This document shows, piece after piece, positions 35,638-43,737 of a stretch of 64,000 bases of DNA (its first letter is position 1; the number at the start of each line of letters is the position of its first letter). The position numbers were made by a program, and so were the translations under genes. The notes below the pieces were generated by a model. The model searched no databases and was not told the origin of the DNA. It saw only the letters and a program-made list of their open reading frames with translations. This DNA comes from Aliarcobacter sp. (GTDB lineage Bacteria > Campylobacterota > Campylobacteria > Campylobacterales > Arcobacteraceae), in NCBI GenBank assembly GCA_028689025.1, contig JAQTXA010000001.1:1-64000 (forward strand), given 5' to 3'.

Positions 35638-36081
35638 TTATTTTATAGAAACGTAAATCTCTATTTCATTTTCTTTTGCATATTTTTCAAAATCTACTTC
35701 AAAAGCTCTTTCATATTCGCTATTTTTTTCAAAATAATCCCAAATCTCTTCCCATAATTCAACTACAACCATTGGAAGTTCACCTTGTTTTGTAAAAACT
35801 AAATATTTTTTATCTTCAATTACAATAGCATTTTTTGGTTTTGTAACTTCAACACCAACAGTTACTTTGTAGTTTCCACTTGCATCTGATTCGTAGTTGC
35901 TATAAACTCCGTACATAAAATCACTGTTTGCTTTATCGAAAGTTTTTTTATAAACATCATTTGCAAAATATTCTTCCCAAAGTTGTGCAATTTTGCCATT
36001 TTCTTCACTCATTTCAAATTCATTGTTTGTAACTGTGCTAATTCCTGAGATCATTAGTTTTTTTACTCTTGTAACTTTCAT
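35638..36081 (-). CDS. GyrI-like effector-binding domain protein (paralogue 2)
   Basis: 147 aa stand-alone GyrI-like domain (SGISTVTNNEFEMSE, MYGVYSNYESD, VGVEVTKPKNAIV, DFEKYAKENEIEIYVSI). Closely follows the 148-aa paralogue at 26626-27072 from end to end. Single gene, divergent from an ABC ATPase. Role unknown: ligand binding or gyrase protection are the possibilities known for the fold. Confidence 0.87.
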   Translation of the reverse strand: MKVTRVKKLMISGISTVTNNEFEMSEENGKIAQLWEEYFANDVYKKTFDKANSDFMYGVYSNYESDASGNYKVTVGVEVTKPKNAIVIEDKKYLVFTKQGELPMVVVELWEEIWDYFEKNSEYERAFEVDFEKYAKENEIEIYVSIK

Positions 36082-36175
36082 TTTTACTCTTTATTTTGTA
36101 GATTTTATTCATTTTAAGGATTATATTAAACATTTGCTAGTAGTATCTTAAAAAACGTAAATGTTAGGAAAAAAT

Positions 36176-36964
36176 ATGAATATTATTGATTTTGAAAATA
36201 TAAATGTAGGATATGACGAAAAAATTATATTAAAAGATATAACTCTAAAAATAAAAGAAAATGAACACTGGGCAATACTTGGAGCAAATGGAAGTGGAAA
36301 ATCAACTTTGATGAAACTAATCCAATCAGAAATCCATCCAAGAAGAACAAATGAATTTAAAAAAGAGATTTTAGGAAAAGCAACCTACTCTATTCTTGAT
36401 TTAAAAAAACAGTTAGGAATCATAACAAATGATTTACACAATTATATAGCAACTCAAGGTTATTTTTTAAGTGGTTACATAGTTGTTTTAAGTGGTCATT
36501 ATAGCTCTCTTGGAGTTTTTAAACATCAAGATTTCACAGAAGCTCAACACGAAAAAGCAAGAGAGACTATGAAGTATTTGGAGATTGAACATCTAGCCGA
36601 TAAATATGTTCAAGAGATGTCAACTGGGGAGCTAAGAAAATGTATAGTTGCAAGGGCATTAATCCATGACCCAAAAGCTTTCATCCTTGATGAACCAACT
36701 GTTGGACTTGATATAAAAGCTCAAATAAATTTTATTAAAATGATTCAAAAGTTATCAAAAAATTGTTCAATAATCCTTGTAACTCACCACTTAGAAGAGA
36801 TTTTTGAAGAGATACAAAATGTAGCTTTGATTTATGATAATACAATCTATAAAAGTGGAAAAAAAGAAGATATTTTAACAAGTAAAAATCTATCAGAAAT
36901 ATTTGATACAAATGTGCATATCAATATGAAAAATAATAGATATTATGTAGAAGAGATTTTTTAG
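36176..36964 (+). CDS. Stand-alone ABC transporter ATP-binding protein
   Basis: 262 aa from the ATG at 36176, preferred to the one at 36161 because AGGA lies just before it. Walker A is GANGSGKST, the signature is unusual (MSTGELRK for LSGGQ), Walker B is AFILDEP, and the switch His follows (ILVTHH). No permease is encoded nearby. It resembles ModF/YlmA-like single-domain ATPases, so partner or substrate cannot be named. It is the last ordinary gene before the nuclease/ATPase island. Confidence 0.85.
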   Translation: MNIIDFENINVGYDEKIILKDITLKIKENEHWAILGANGSGKSTLMKLIQSEIHPRRTNEFKKEILGKATYSILDLKKQLGIITNDLHNYIATQGYFLSGYIVVLSGHYSSLGVFKHQDFTEAQHEKARETMKYLEIEHLADKYVQEMSTGELRKCIVARALIHDPKAFILDEPTVGLDIKAQINFIKMIQKLSKNCSIILVTHHLEEIFEEIQNVALIYDNTIYKSGKKEDILTSKNLSEIFDTNVHINMKNNRYYVEEIF

Positions 36965-37093
36965 TCTCTTCTTTTGACTTACAACTCTCCACGTTCTACT
37001 TTTCCAAGGCTGACTCTACTAATTCCACATTTAAAAATTTTCTATATGTTAGTGATGCGCTATAATACTTTAATTTATTCTAAAGGCAAGATT

Positions 37094-37894
37094 ATGGCAT
37101 TACAAAAGTGGGAAATATTTCAAGATGAAGCAACAGATTTTTTAAACAATTATTTTAATGCTGACTTTACAATGGAAGGTGGATTTGACGCAACCACATC
37201 TCACATAACAGTAAGAAAGGGAATTAAACTTATAACAACTATTGAAGCTAAATTTGGCCCAACACAAGCTGGACAAATTGTATTAGAGCCAGTTGATGGC
37301 AAGTTTACATTTTGCGATAAAAGTAAAAATGAATCAAATAAATACACAGATGAGATAATAAAATATTTAAATTCAAATTATTCATCATTTAAAGGTACAA
37401 ATACGGCATCTATTCATGTTGATATTTCTGATGCTACATTATTTAATTGGGTAAAAACAATTTATAGCGAAAAAAATGTTGAATGGATTATATCTTCAAA
37501 TAAGTTTAATAAATTAACTTTAAAAGATTTACTTTTCATTCCAATAAAAGAGATAGAAAATTACTTTGATATTAGCCTCGTATTTAGAAGAAAAAAAACT
37601 GGAGATACACAAATTCCTGGTAAAGATATAATAGATTTTAAAACGCAATTGGACGAAATAACTAAAAACTACCAAATAAAAAAAACTGACAATAAATATT
37701 TATTAACTACTAATTCAAGATTATCAGATTTTAATATCGGAACTAAATATTTAGTAAGTATGACAAATGTTGATTGTCAGTATTATATAAAGAAAAAAGA
37801 TATAAACACTAATCCTAATGTTATGTTTCAACTAAACTTAAAAGAAAATGTAGAATTTAAAGGTGGACTTTTTAAAGAAACTTATAAGTTATAG
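37094..37894 (+). CDS. Hypothetical protein, possible PD-(D/E)XK nuclease-like fold
   Basis: 266 aa from the ATG at 37094 (AAAGG in front); the open frame extends 40 codons further upstream, but that part looks noncoding. FNADFTMEGGFDATTSHITV followed by LITTIEAKFGPTQAGQIVLE has the spacing of an Asp … Glu-x-Lys restriction-endonuclease core; this is a weak motif and only suggestive. No family recognised. Its stop codon is directly followed by the 8-bp target duplication of the IS256 element; before insertion its 3' end abutted the convergent RecF-like ATPase gene. Confidence 0.6.
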   Translation: MALQKWEIFQDEATDFLNNYFNADFTMEGGFDATTSHITVRKGIKLITTIEAKFGPTQAGQIVLEPVDGKFTFCDKSKNESNKYTDEIIKYLNSNYSSFKGTNTASIHVDISDATLFNWVKTIYSEKNVEWIISSNKFNKLTLKDLLFIPIKEIENYFDISLVFRRKKTGDTQIPGKDIIDFKTQLDEITKNYQIKKTDNKYLLTTNSRLSDFNIGTKYLVSMTNVDCQYYIKKKDINTNPNVMFQLNLKENVEFKGGLFKETYKL

Positions 37895-37902
37895 CTTTAA
37901 AA
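37895..37902. repeat. Target-site duplication, left (CTTTAAAA)
   Basis: 8-bp direct repeat CTTTAAAA just outside the left end of the insertion sequence; identical copy at 39261-39268. Confidence 0.85.
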
Positions 37903-39260
37903 GGTAGTGTAAAAATAACTGTGTAAATTCAGAAATATCAATTTATTAGATAGAATAAAATATCTATTTAATGAATTGTTTTATTCAAGGATTTACAAAT
38001 GAATATATTAAATAAAGAAGAATTAAGAAGACAAATAAGAGAAGGTAAAGAAATATCGTTAGATGGTATTTTGGATGAATTTAAATCCCTTCTTAGAGAA
38101 TCACTACAAACAGCCAGTGAAGAAGAACTAACCTCCCATCTTGGTTATGATAAACATCAAGAGTCTGATAATCCAAATTATCGTAATGGACATAATAAGA
38201 AATCATTAAAAACAAAGTATGGTGAAATAGATGTTTCAATTCCTAGAGATAGAGATGGAACATTTGAACCTAAATTAGTTCCTAAACGAGAAAGACTTTT
38301 AAAAGGTAGTGAAGATTTAATCCTTTCACTTTATGCAAAAGGAATGAGTGTAAGAGATATTCAATCACACTTAGATGATTTGTATGGTTATGAGTTATCT
38401 GAACAAACAATTTCAAATATTACTAGTGCAATTTTAGAAAAAGCCAAAGAGTGGCAGAATCGTCCCCTTGAATCAATTTATCCAATCATTTTTATGGATG
38501 CAACAGTACTTAAAATAAGAGTAGATAGAGTTGTTAAAAATGTAGCTGCATATATAATGCTTGGAATTACACTTGATGGTAAAAAAGATATTATAGGAAT
38601 TTGGATAGGAGAAAATGAAACATCTAAATATTGGCTAACACTTTTAAATGAATTAAAAAATAGAGGTGTTGAAGATGTTCTTATATTTGCAATAGATGGA
38701 TTAAACGGCTTTAATCAAGCAATACAAGCTGTTTATCCTAAAGCTGAAATACAAAGATGTATAGTTCATCAAATAAGAAGTTCACTTCGTTATGTGTCTT
38801 GGAAAGATAGGAAAGCAGTGGCACGAGAATTAAAAACAATTTACACAGCTCCAACAGAAGAAGATGCACAACTTGCACTTACAGAGTTTAATGATATTTG
38901 GGGACAAAAATATCCTCATATTGCTCAATCTTGGTTAAATAACTGGAATGAACTTACAAATTTTTTTAAATATCCAGAAGCAATAAAAACATTAATCTAT
39001 ACGACAAATCCAATTGAGTCATTAAATTCAACTATAAAAAGAAAAACGAAATCAAAAGGATCATTCCCAACAATAGATTCAGCTTTTAAAATGTTATATC
39101 TTTCAACACAGGAGGTTCAAATAAAATGGGAAAGAACTAGTATGAGAAATTGGAGTGAAATTTACCCTCAACTTTGCATATTTTTCAGTGAAATTATGGA
39201 AAAATATACAAAGTGATTAAAGGTTAACTGGTGGATTTACACAGTTTATTTTACAGGCTC
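37903..39260 (+). mobile_element. IS256-family insertion sequence, 1358 bp, complete
   Basis: Terminal inverted repeats of 29 bp with 22 matches: left 37903-37931, right 39232-39260, sharing TGTAAAA and ACTGTGTAAAT. An 8-bp target duplication CTTTAAAA flanks it exactly. A single full-length transposase gene lies inside. It sits in the narrow space between two convergent genes and breaks neither. Confidence 0.92.
37999..39216 (+). CDS. IS256-family DDE transposase
   Basis: 405 aa, full length for the family. The acidic triad is intact: Asp167 in IIFMDATVLK, Asp233 in FAIDGLNGF and Glu340 in TTNPIESLNS. The conserved Cys/His segment QRCIVHQIRSS follows the second Asp, and the N-terminal half has the zinc-free DNA-binding helices (SVRDIQSHLDDLYG). 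AGGA-like spacing precedes the ATG. It should be active, given intact ends and target repeats. Confidence 0.96.
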   Translation: MNILNKEELRRQIREGKEISLDGILDEFKSLLRESLQTASEEELTSHLGYDKHQESDNPNYRNGHNKKSLKTKYGEIDVSIPRDRDGTFEPKLVPKRERLLKGSEDLILSLYAKGMSVRDIQSHLDDLYGYELSEQTISNITSAILEKAKEWQNRPLESIYPIIFMDATVLKIRVDRVVKNVAAYIMLGITLDGKKDIIGIWIGENETSKYWLTLLNELKNRGVEDVLIFAIDGLNGFNQAIQAVYPKAEIQRCIVHQIRSSLRYVSWKDRKAVARELKTIYTAPTEEDAQLALTEFNDIWGQKYPHIAQSWLNNWNELTNFFKYPEAIKTLIYTTNPIESLNSTIKRKTKSKGSFPTIDSAFKMLYLSTQEVQIKWERTSMRNWSEIYPQLCIFFSEIMEKYTK

Positions 39261-39268
39261 CTTTAAAA
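39261..39268. repeat. Target-site duplication, right (CTTTAAAA)
   Basis: Identical to 37895-37902. It contains the stop codon (39263-39265, minus strand) of the RecF/DUF2326-like gene, so the insertion left that gene's reading frame complete. Confidence 0.85.
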
Positions 39269-40351
39269 ATCACCCATTAATTTATCATCATTACTAAAAT
39301 AATCAGTCATATATTCATCTTTTATTTCTAATAAAATTTTAGGATTATGAATAACATTTTCATTTGATGTAATAATCGTCTGAATTCCAATTTTGTTTAA
39401 CTCATGGATAGCACGATAAATACCATCTTCATAACTATTTTTATCTCCATCAAAAGGGCTATCAAAAGCAACAAATTTGATAAGTCTTTTTTGAGCATAT
39501 GTATCAGCTAATGCAGATGCAAAGATTAAACATAAAAGTTTTTTTATACTAAGGTCATCATTTAAATTATCATTAGAGTCTTCGTCATTTTCCACATTTA
39601 TACTAAACTCTATATCATTTGAACTATTTAAATCAATTAAAAAAGTCACCTCTTTAGCTAATATCATTCTCCCATATTTTGCAACACTATCTTTTAATCT
39701 ATCTATAAAGTAGCTACTAATTAATGTTTTATTTTCTTCGATAACTTTTTCTAAATCACTTTGCGCATTTTTTAAAGTTGTTGCGTCAGTATCTTCTTTT
39801 TTAATTATTTCATCAAGTTCATATTTTCTTCTTATTTTTCGTCCATCAATACCTACAAGAGTTGATATAACAGTTTTGTATTCTACTTCATGAAGAGTTG
39901 TGTGTTTGTTTAATATAAATACATCATTTTGGTTTTCTTCATCTCTTAAAAAATATGTTATATATGTTCTAAATTTATTTATAGAATAATTAACTTTATT
40001 TTCAAAAAAAGATTTAGCAATACCCATACTGCCTTTTTTATCAAAATCTTTTTCATCTACAAGCATAGATTTTTGATTTTTGATTTTTAATTCGATGTTT
40101 TTACCGCTAGTTGTCGGTCTTTTAATCGTTATATATCTATTTGCAGCAATTTGAAGTTCTATATAAAAAATATAATCTTTAAAGTGCTCGTTCCCAAGAA
40201 AATGTTTATCACCTAACAAACAAAAATCTATTAGTTTAAATAGACTGCTTTTCCCAACACCATTTGTATCAGATAGGATAAAGTTTATACCGTTATCAAA
40301 TTCTATGGTTTTAAAATTATCATTGTTTGAATACAATTTTGATATTTTCAT
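39263..40351 (-). CDS. RecF/SMC-like ATPase, DUF2326-type, short form
   Basis: 362 aa. The P-loop is DTNGVGKSSLFKLIDF (the first Gly is replaced); a short coiled coil lies near residues 185-215 (TTLKNAQSDLEKVIEENKTL), and the C-terminal ATPase part has IKKLLCLIFASALAD and FVAFDSPFDGDKNSYEDG, a pattern I associate with DUF2326 proteins, which are normally longer with a larger coiled coil. Such ATPases occur in ABC-3C and other defence-like operons. It follows the OLD-like gene on the same strand after 200 bp. The stop codon lies in the IS target repeat. Confidence 0.65.
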   Translation of the reverse strand: MKISKLYSNNDNFKTIEFDNGINFILSDTNGVGKSSLFKLIDFCLLGDKHFLGNEHFKDYIFYIELQIAANRYITIKRPTTSGKNIELKIKNQKSMLVDEKDFDKKGSMGIAKSFFENKVNYSINKFRTYITYFLRDEENQNDVFILNKHTTLHEVEYKTVISTLVGIDGRKIRRKYELDEIIKKEDTDATTLKNAQSDLEKVIEENKTLISSYFIDRLKDSVAKYGRMILAKEVTFLIDLNSSNDIEFSINVENDEDSNDNLNDDLSIKKLLCLIFASALADTYAQKRLIKFVAFDSPFDGDKNSYEDGIYRAIHELNKIGIQTIITSNENVIHNPKILLEIKDEYMTDYFSNDDKLMGDF

Positions 40352-40429
40352 TTAAAATTCCTTTTTATTTTCTTGATTAGATTTGTAAATAAAAGTTATA
40401 TGTCCCATTTCTTTTGTATTAAGAGTCTA

Positions 40430-40493
40430 AAATGATAAAGTTACTTATCATTTATGGGATATTTTGGGAAAATGTAAAGTAACTTTATCATTT
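40430..40493. repeat. 17-bp perfect inverted repeat with alternative hairpin
   Basis: Arms at 40430-40446 and 40477-40493 (AAATGATAAAGTTACTT and its complement), 30 bp apart. A second, exclusive hairpin AATGATAA-N6-TTATCATT (40431-40452) uses the left arm. It lies between the OLD-like and RecF-like genes, in the leader of the latter. It could be an attenuator-like switch, an operator or the relic of a small mobile element. Confidence 0.65.
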
Positions 40494-40551
40494 CTTCAAA
40501 TCTATTTACAATTATCTTAATAAAAAACTTTTCTATTTTTAAGTAATTTAT

Positions 40552-42408
40552 TTATAAAAAACTTTCATTAGAATAATTTTTATTTCTTTCAATATTTATA
40601 ATCTCTGCACCAAATCCCCACAAATCTTTTAAATTAATTGTAAAAGTTTGATTAGTAATATTTACATTACTAACTGATAATATTCGTTGATAAGAATTCC
40701 ATTCTTTACCAATATATGATGGTAAACTTTCTTCATTCAATATTTTATTTTCAGATACACCTTTTTGTATTTTATGTATCAAATCTTTCAGATTACTTTC
40801 AATAACTTTTTTATAATTAATTTTATTTCCTGAAGGTAATTTTCCAATAATACTATATAATTTTCCATATCTATTCTGTAAATTTTCATTTGATTGACAT
40901 TCATTTATCATCCAATCAATTTCACTATTTAAACAGTCTCTTTTTTTATTATCATCAATATTAAACTTATTTCCATTATAGCTAGGAAAATAATTTTCAA
41001 TTGCACCATCTTCTAAAATATAAATACCTATTTCTTCAAATGCTTTTATTATATTTTCCAATTGCCTTAATAATAAATCAATTTGAGAATCCTTTGATAC
41101 TAAACTTTTGGCTTCTTCATAATAATATTTACAAAAAATTAATAAACTATAACTTTCTTTTTTTGCTTTTTTACTATCATTTATAATTTCATTTATATAT
41201 GATTTATAAATAGAATCTTTGTTATTTAATTCTTCTTTTAAATTTGATAACGTCTTATTAAATTGTCCCCATAAATCTTGAAAATTACTTCCTATTCCCA
41301 ATTGAACCAAAAATTGATTTATATCATCACTATCTTCTGCATTCACTCTTAATTGAGATGAGAAAAAAATACTATCTAAATCATAAATAAAAAGTGACTT
41401 TTTACCTAGTAGTTTTGAAAGTAAATAATAAGATGACAATTGTTCATTTCCACCTACATCAATAACTGTACTTCCACTTCCTTCTAAAGAGACACCTCTT
41501 TTTTCTTGAATAGCTTTTATAAATTGAGCATCAAATATTCCCTCAACAAAAATTGGAGTATTTGCAAAAAATAGTTGTTTATGATGTACATTTAATTTTG
41601 GAATAATTTGTTTAATTTTCTCTTCATCTGTAAAGTTTAAATTTTCTATAAATGATGGTTTTCTAAAATCACTATGAAAACATATAACTGATTTTAAATC
41701 ATCAAGAGTTTGGAAATCTAAAATAAAAGGTGAATGAGAAATAAGATATACAATTTTCTTACCTTCACTTGGATTACCACTTACTTTTCTAATATGTTCT
41801 AATAAAAAAGATTGGTATTGAGGATGAAGATTTAATTCTGGCTCATCTATAATTAAAACCTTATGTGAATCATCATAAAGATGAGTTAATAATACAAGTA
41901 ACTCCTTTATTCCATGTGATTCTTTTTTTAATTCATATTCTGTTGCTTGTTGAATATTATAAGTCATAGGAACAAGTTTTCCACTATCCCATTCAAGTCT
42001 AATATCCCGATGTAATACTTGAGATAAGATTGCTTCAATTTTTATCTTTAAATCCAGTTTTTCCTCAAGTAAAATAAAAGCATCTGCACCTGTATCCATA
42101 TTTTCTGCACCTTGCTTATATTGTAGGAAATTTTGTTTATTAAATCCATTATGAAAATTTGATTGACTTGCAGCATATCCATCAAGGTGAGGCTTATTAC
42201 TAAATCCAAAACCAGATAATCTGTCAGCAGAAAGAACTCTGCATTTCAAACCTCTTTGATTAAAGAAATTCTTTAATTGTTCTGAAAATTGAGATTTTCC
42301 ACTACCATTTGCTCCAACTAGATAATTTATATATCCAATTTTTTGCATTTCAAAGTTTTGATTTTTCCACGGAATTTGTAAATTTAGTTTTAAATCTATT
42401 TCATACAT
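40552..42408 (-). CDS. OLD-like ATPase fused to a TOPRIM domain
   Basis: 618 aa. The N-terminal ABC-type ATPase has GANGSGKS (32-39), HGIKELLVLLTHL, Walker B VLIIDEPELNLHP and the switch LISHSPFIL. A TOPRIM-like segment follows: FVEGIFDAQFI with the Glu (about 290), then VIDVGGNEQ and FIYDLDS with paired Asp (about 344), and GAIENYFPSY further on. This is the plan of OLD-family nucleases, including Gabija GajA, and also of fused AriA–AriB (PARIS) proteins. No UvrD-type helicase is adjacent, so a Gabija pair is absent. Defence by DNA or tRNA cleavage is inferred. Confidence 0.8.
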   Translation of the reverse strand: MYEIDLKLNLQIPWKNQNFEMQKIGYINYLVGANGSGKSQFSEQLKNFFNQRGLKCRVLSADRLSGFGFSNKPHLDGYAASQSNFHNGFNKQNFLQYKQGAENMDTGADAFILLEEKLDLKIKIEAILSQVLHRDIRLEWDSGKLVPMTYNIQQATEYELKKESHGIKELLVLLTHLYDDSHKVLIIDEPELNLHPQYQSFLLEHIRKVSGNPSEGKKIVYLISHSPFILDFQTLDDLKSVICFHSDFRKPSFIENLNFTDEEKIKQIIPKLNVHHKQLFFANTPIFVEGIFDAQFIKAIQEKRGVSLEGSGSTVIDVGGNEQLSSYYLLSKLLGKKSLFIYDLDSIFFSSQLRVNAEDSDDINQFLVQLGIGSNFQDLWGQFNKTLSNLKEELNNKDSIYKSYINEIINDSKKAKKESYSLLIFCKYYYEEAKSLVSKDSQIDLLLRQLENIIKAFEEIGIYILEDGAIENYFPSYNGNKFNIDDNKKRDCLNSEIDWMINECQSNENLQNRYGKLYSIIGKLPSGNKINYKKVIESNLKDLIHKIQKGVSENKILNEESLPSYIGKEWNSYQRILSVSNVNITNQTFTINLKDLWGFGAEIINIERNKNYSNESFL

Positions 42409-42522
42409 AAATAATACTCTTTATAAAAAATTTGATTAATTATAGTAGAAAATTATTTTATTTTAAATTTTAATAACAATTTGTAATATTTATTTTTTGT
42501 AGTCGAGATACAACTACAATCA

Positions 42523-43623
42523 TTAAAACTTCCTAATCAAATCCTCAAACACCGCACACAATCCCTCAACCTCTTTAACAGTAGTTCTCTCTCCAATACT
42601 ATGAATAGTATCATTTATAACTCCAAACTCGATAGCTTCGATTCCAAATGCACCGAAATATCTGGCATCAGATGTTCCACCAGCTGTTGAGTGTTTTGTA
42701 GTGATTCCTAGAACTTCTTTGATTGAAGTTTCCATTGCACGTACTACTTTTGATTCTTTGTTTGTTACAAAGGGATATGAGCCTTGTGTTGTTCTTAAAC
42801 TGTAGTTTAAGTGTCCGAAGATTTTTTCTATGTAGGCTTCTACATCTTCTTTTTTTGTGTTTGTTGAGTTTCGTACGTTGAACATCAAATCTAGTTTGTT
42901 TGGTGTTACGTTTGTTACTTGCATTCCACCTCTGATATCTGTGATTACTAGTTTACTTGGAGCGAAATATTCATCTCCATTGTCTAGGTCAAAGCCAGCT
43001 ATTTTTTCTAAGATTGGAGCTATTTGGTGAACTGGATTTATTCCTTTTTCTGGATAAGCTGCGTGTCCTTGTTTTCCTTGAATTGTTAAATATCCATTGA
43101 TACTTCCACGTCGTCCTACTTTTATGGCATCTCCAAATACTTCTTCGCAAGTTGGTTCTGCTACAACTGCGTAGTTTGGAATCATATCTATGCTTTTTAG
43201 GTGTTCAAGCATTTTGATAGTTCCGTAAGTTCCCTCACCCTCTTCATCACTTGTCATTAGAATTGACAATGTTCCATCAAAGTTTTGGGCGTGTTTACAA
43301 GCATATAAAAAAGCTGCATCGCCACTTTTCATATCTTGGGCACCTCTTGCACTTATTACTCCATCAACAACTTCTGCTGCAAAGGGATCAATTGGCCAAC
43401 CCTCACCAACTGGAACTACATCAATATGTCCTGCAAAACAAAGATGTTGAGAATTTTCATTGAATTTTTTATAATAAAATCTATTTTTTACACCTTCCAT
43501 ATCAACTTTGATACAAGTCCAAGTATCGCCTAAATACTCTTCTATAAAATCGAATGCTCCATCATCATGTGGAGTTAGTGATTTGAATCTTAATAGTTTT
43601 TGAAATAATTCTATAATAGTCAT
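42523..43623 (-). CDS. dapE: Succinyl-diaminopimelate desuccinylase
   Basis: 366 aa M20 metallopeptidase-type enzyme of the lysine and meso-diaminopimelate pathway. Metal ligands lie in FAGHIDVVPVGEGWP (His, then Asp) and SDEEGEG (Glu-Glu), with GAQDMKSGDAAFL between; GGTSDARYFG near the C-terminus is the DapE signature. It releases succinate from N-succinyl-LL-diaminopimelate for peptidoglycan synthesis. Single gene. It marks the right border of the accessory region and the return to core genes. Confidence 0.95.
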   Translation of the reverse strand: MTIIELFQKLLRFKSLTPHDDGAFDFIEEYLGDTWTCIKVDMEGVKNRFYYKKFNENSQHLCFAGHIDVVPVGEGWPIDPFAAEVVDGVISARGAQDMKSGDAAFLYACKHAQNFDGTLSILMTSDEEGEGTYGTIKMLEHLKSIDMIPNYAVVAEPTCEEVFGDAIKVGRRGSINGYLTIQGKQGHAAYPEKGINPVHQIAPILEKIAGFDLDNGDEYFAPSKLVITDIRGGMQVTNVTPNKLDLMFNVRNSTNTKKEDVEAYIEKIFGHLNYSLRTTQGSYPFVTNKESKVVRAMETSIKEVLGITTKHSTAGGTSDARYFGAFGIEAIEFGVINDTIHSIGERTTVKEVEGLCAVFEDLIRKF

Positions 43624-43737
43624 TTATATATCCTTTTAATTACGGCAGATTTTAGCTAACTTAACTTTATTTTGTTATAATAAAACCTAATTAAAAAATT
43701 TTAAATTTTATTATTTAATTGTATAAAGGGGTTTCCA

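Noticed and set aside
36974..37093. 40-codon N-terminal extension of the PD-(D/E)XK-like protein
   Set aside because: A start with AAAGG at 37094 fits better; the extension starts directly after the ABC gene and reads as untranslated leader.
40431..40481. 16-codon ATG frame MIKLLIIYGIFWENVK between the OLD-like and RecF-like genes
   Set aside because: It is formed by the arms of the inverted repeat, has no ribosome binding site and is very short; the structural explanation is better.
40552..42408. Gabija system (GajA) assignment for the OLD-like protein
   Set aside because: No UvrD-like helicase (GajB) lies next to it; the neighbour is a RecF/DUF2326-like ATPase, so only OLD-type or PARIS-like is kept.
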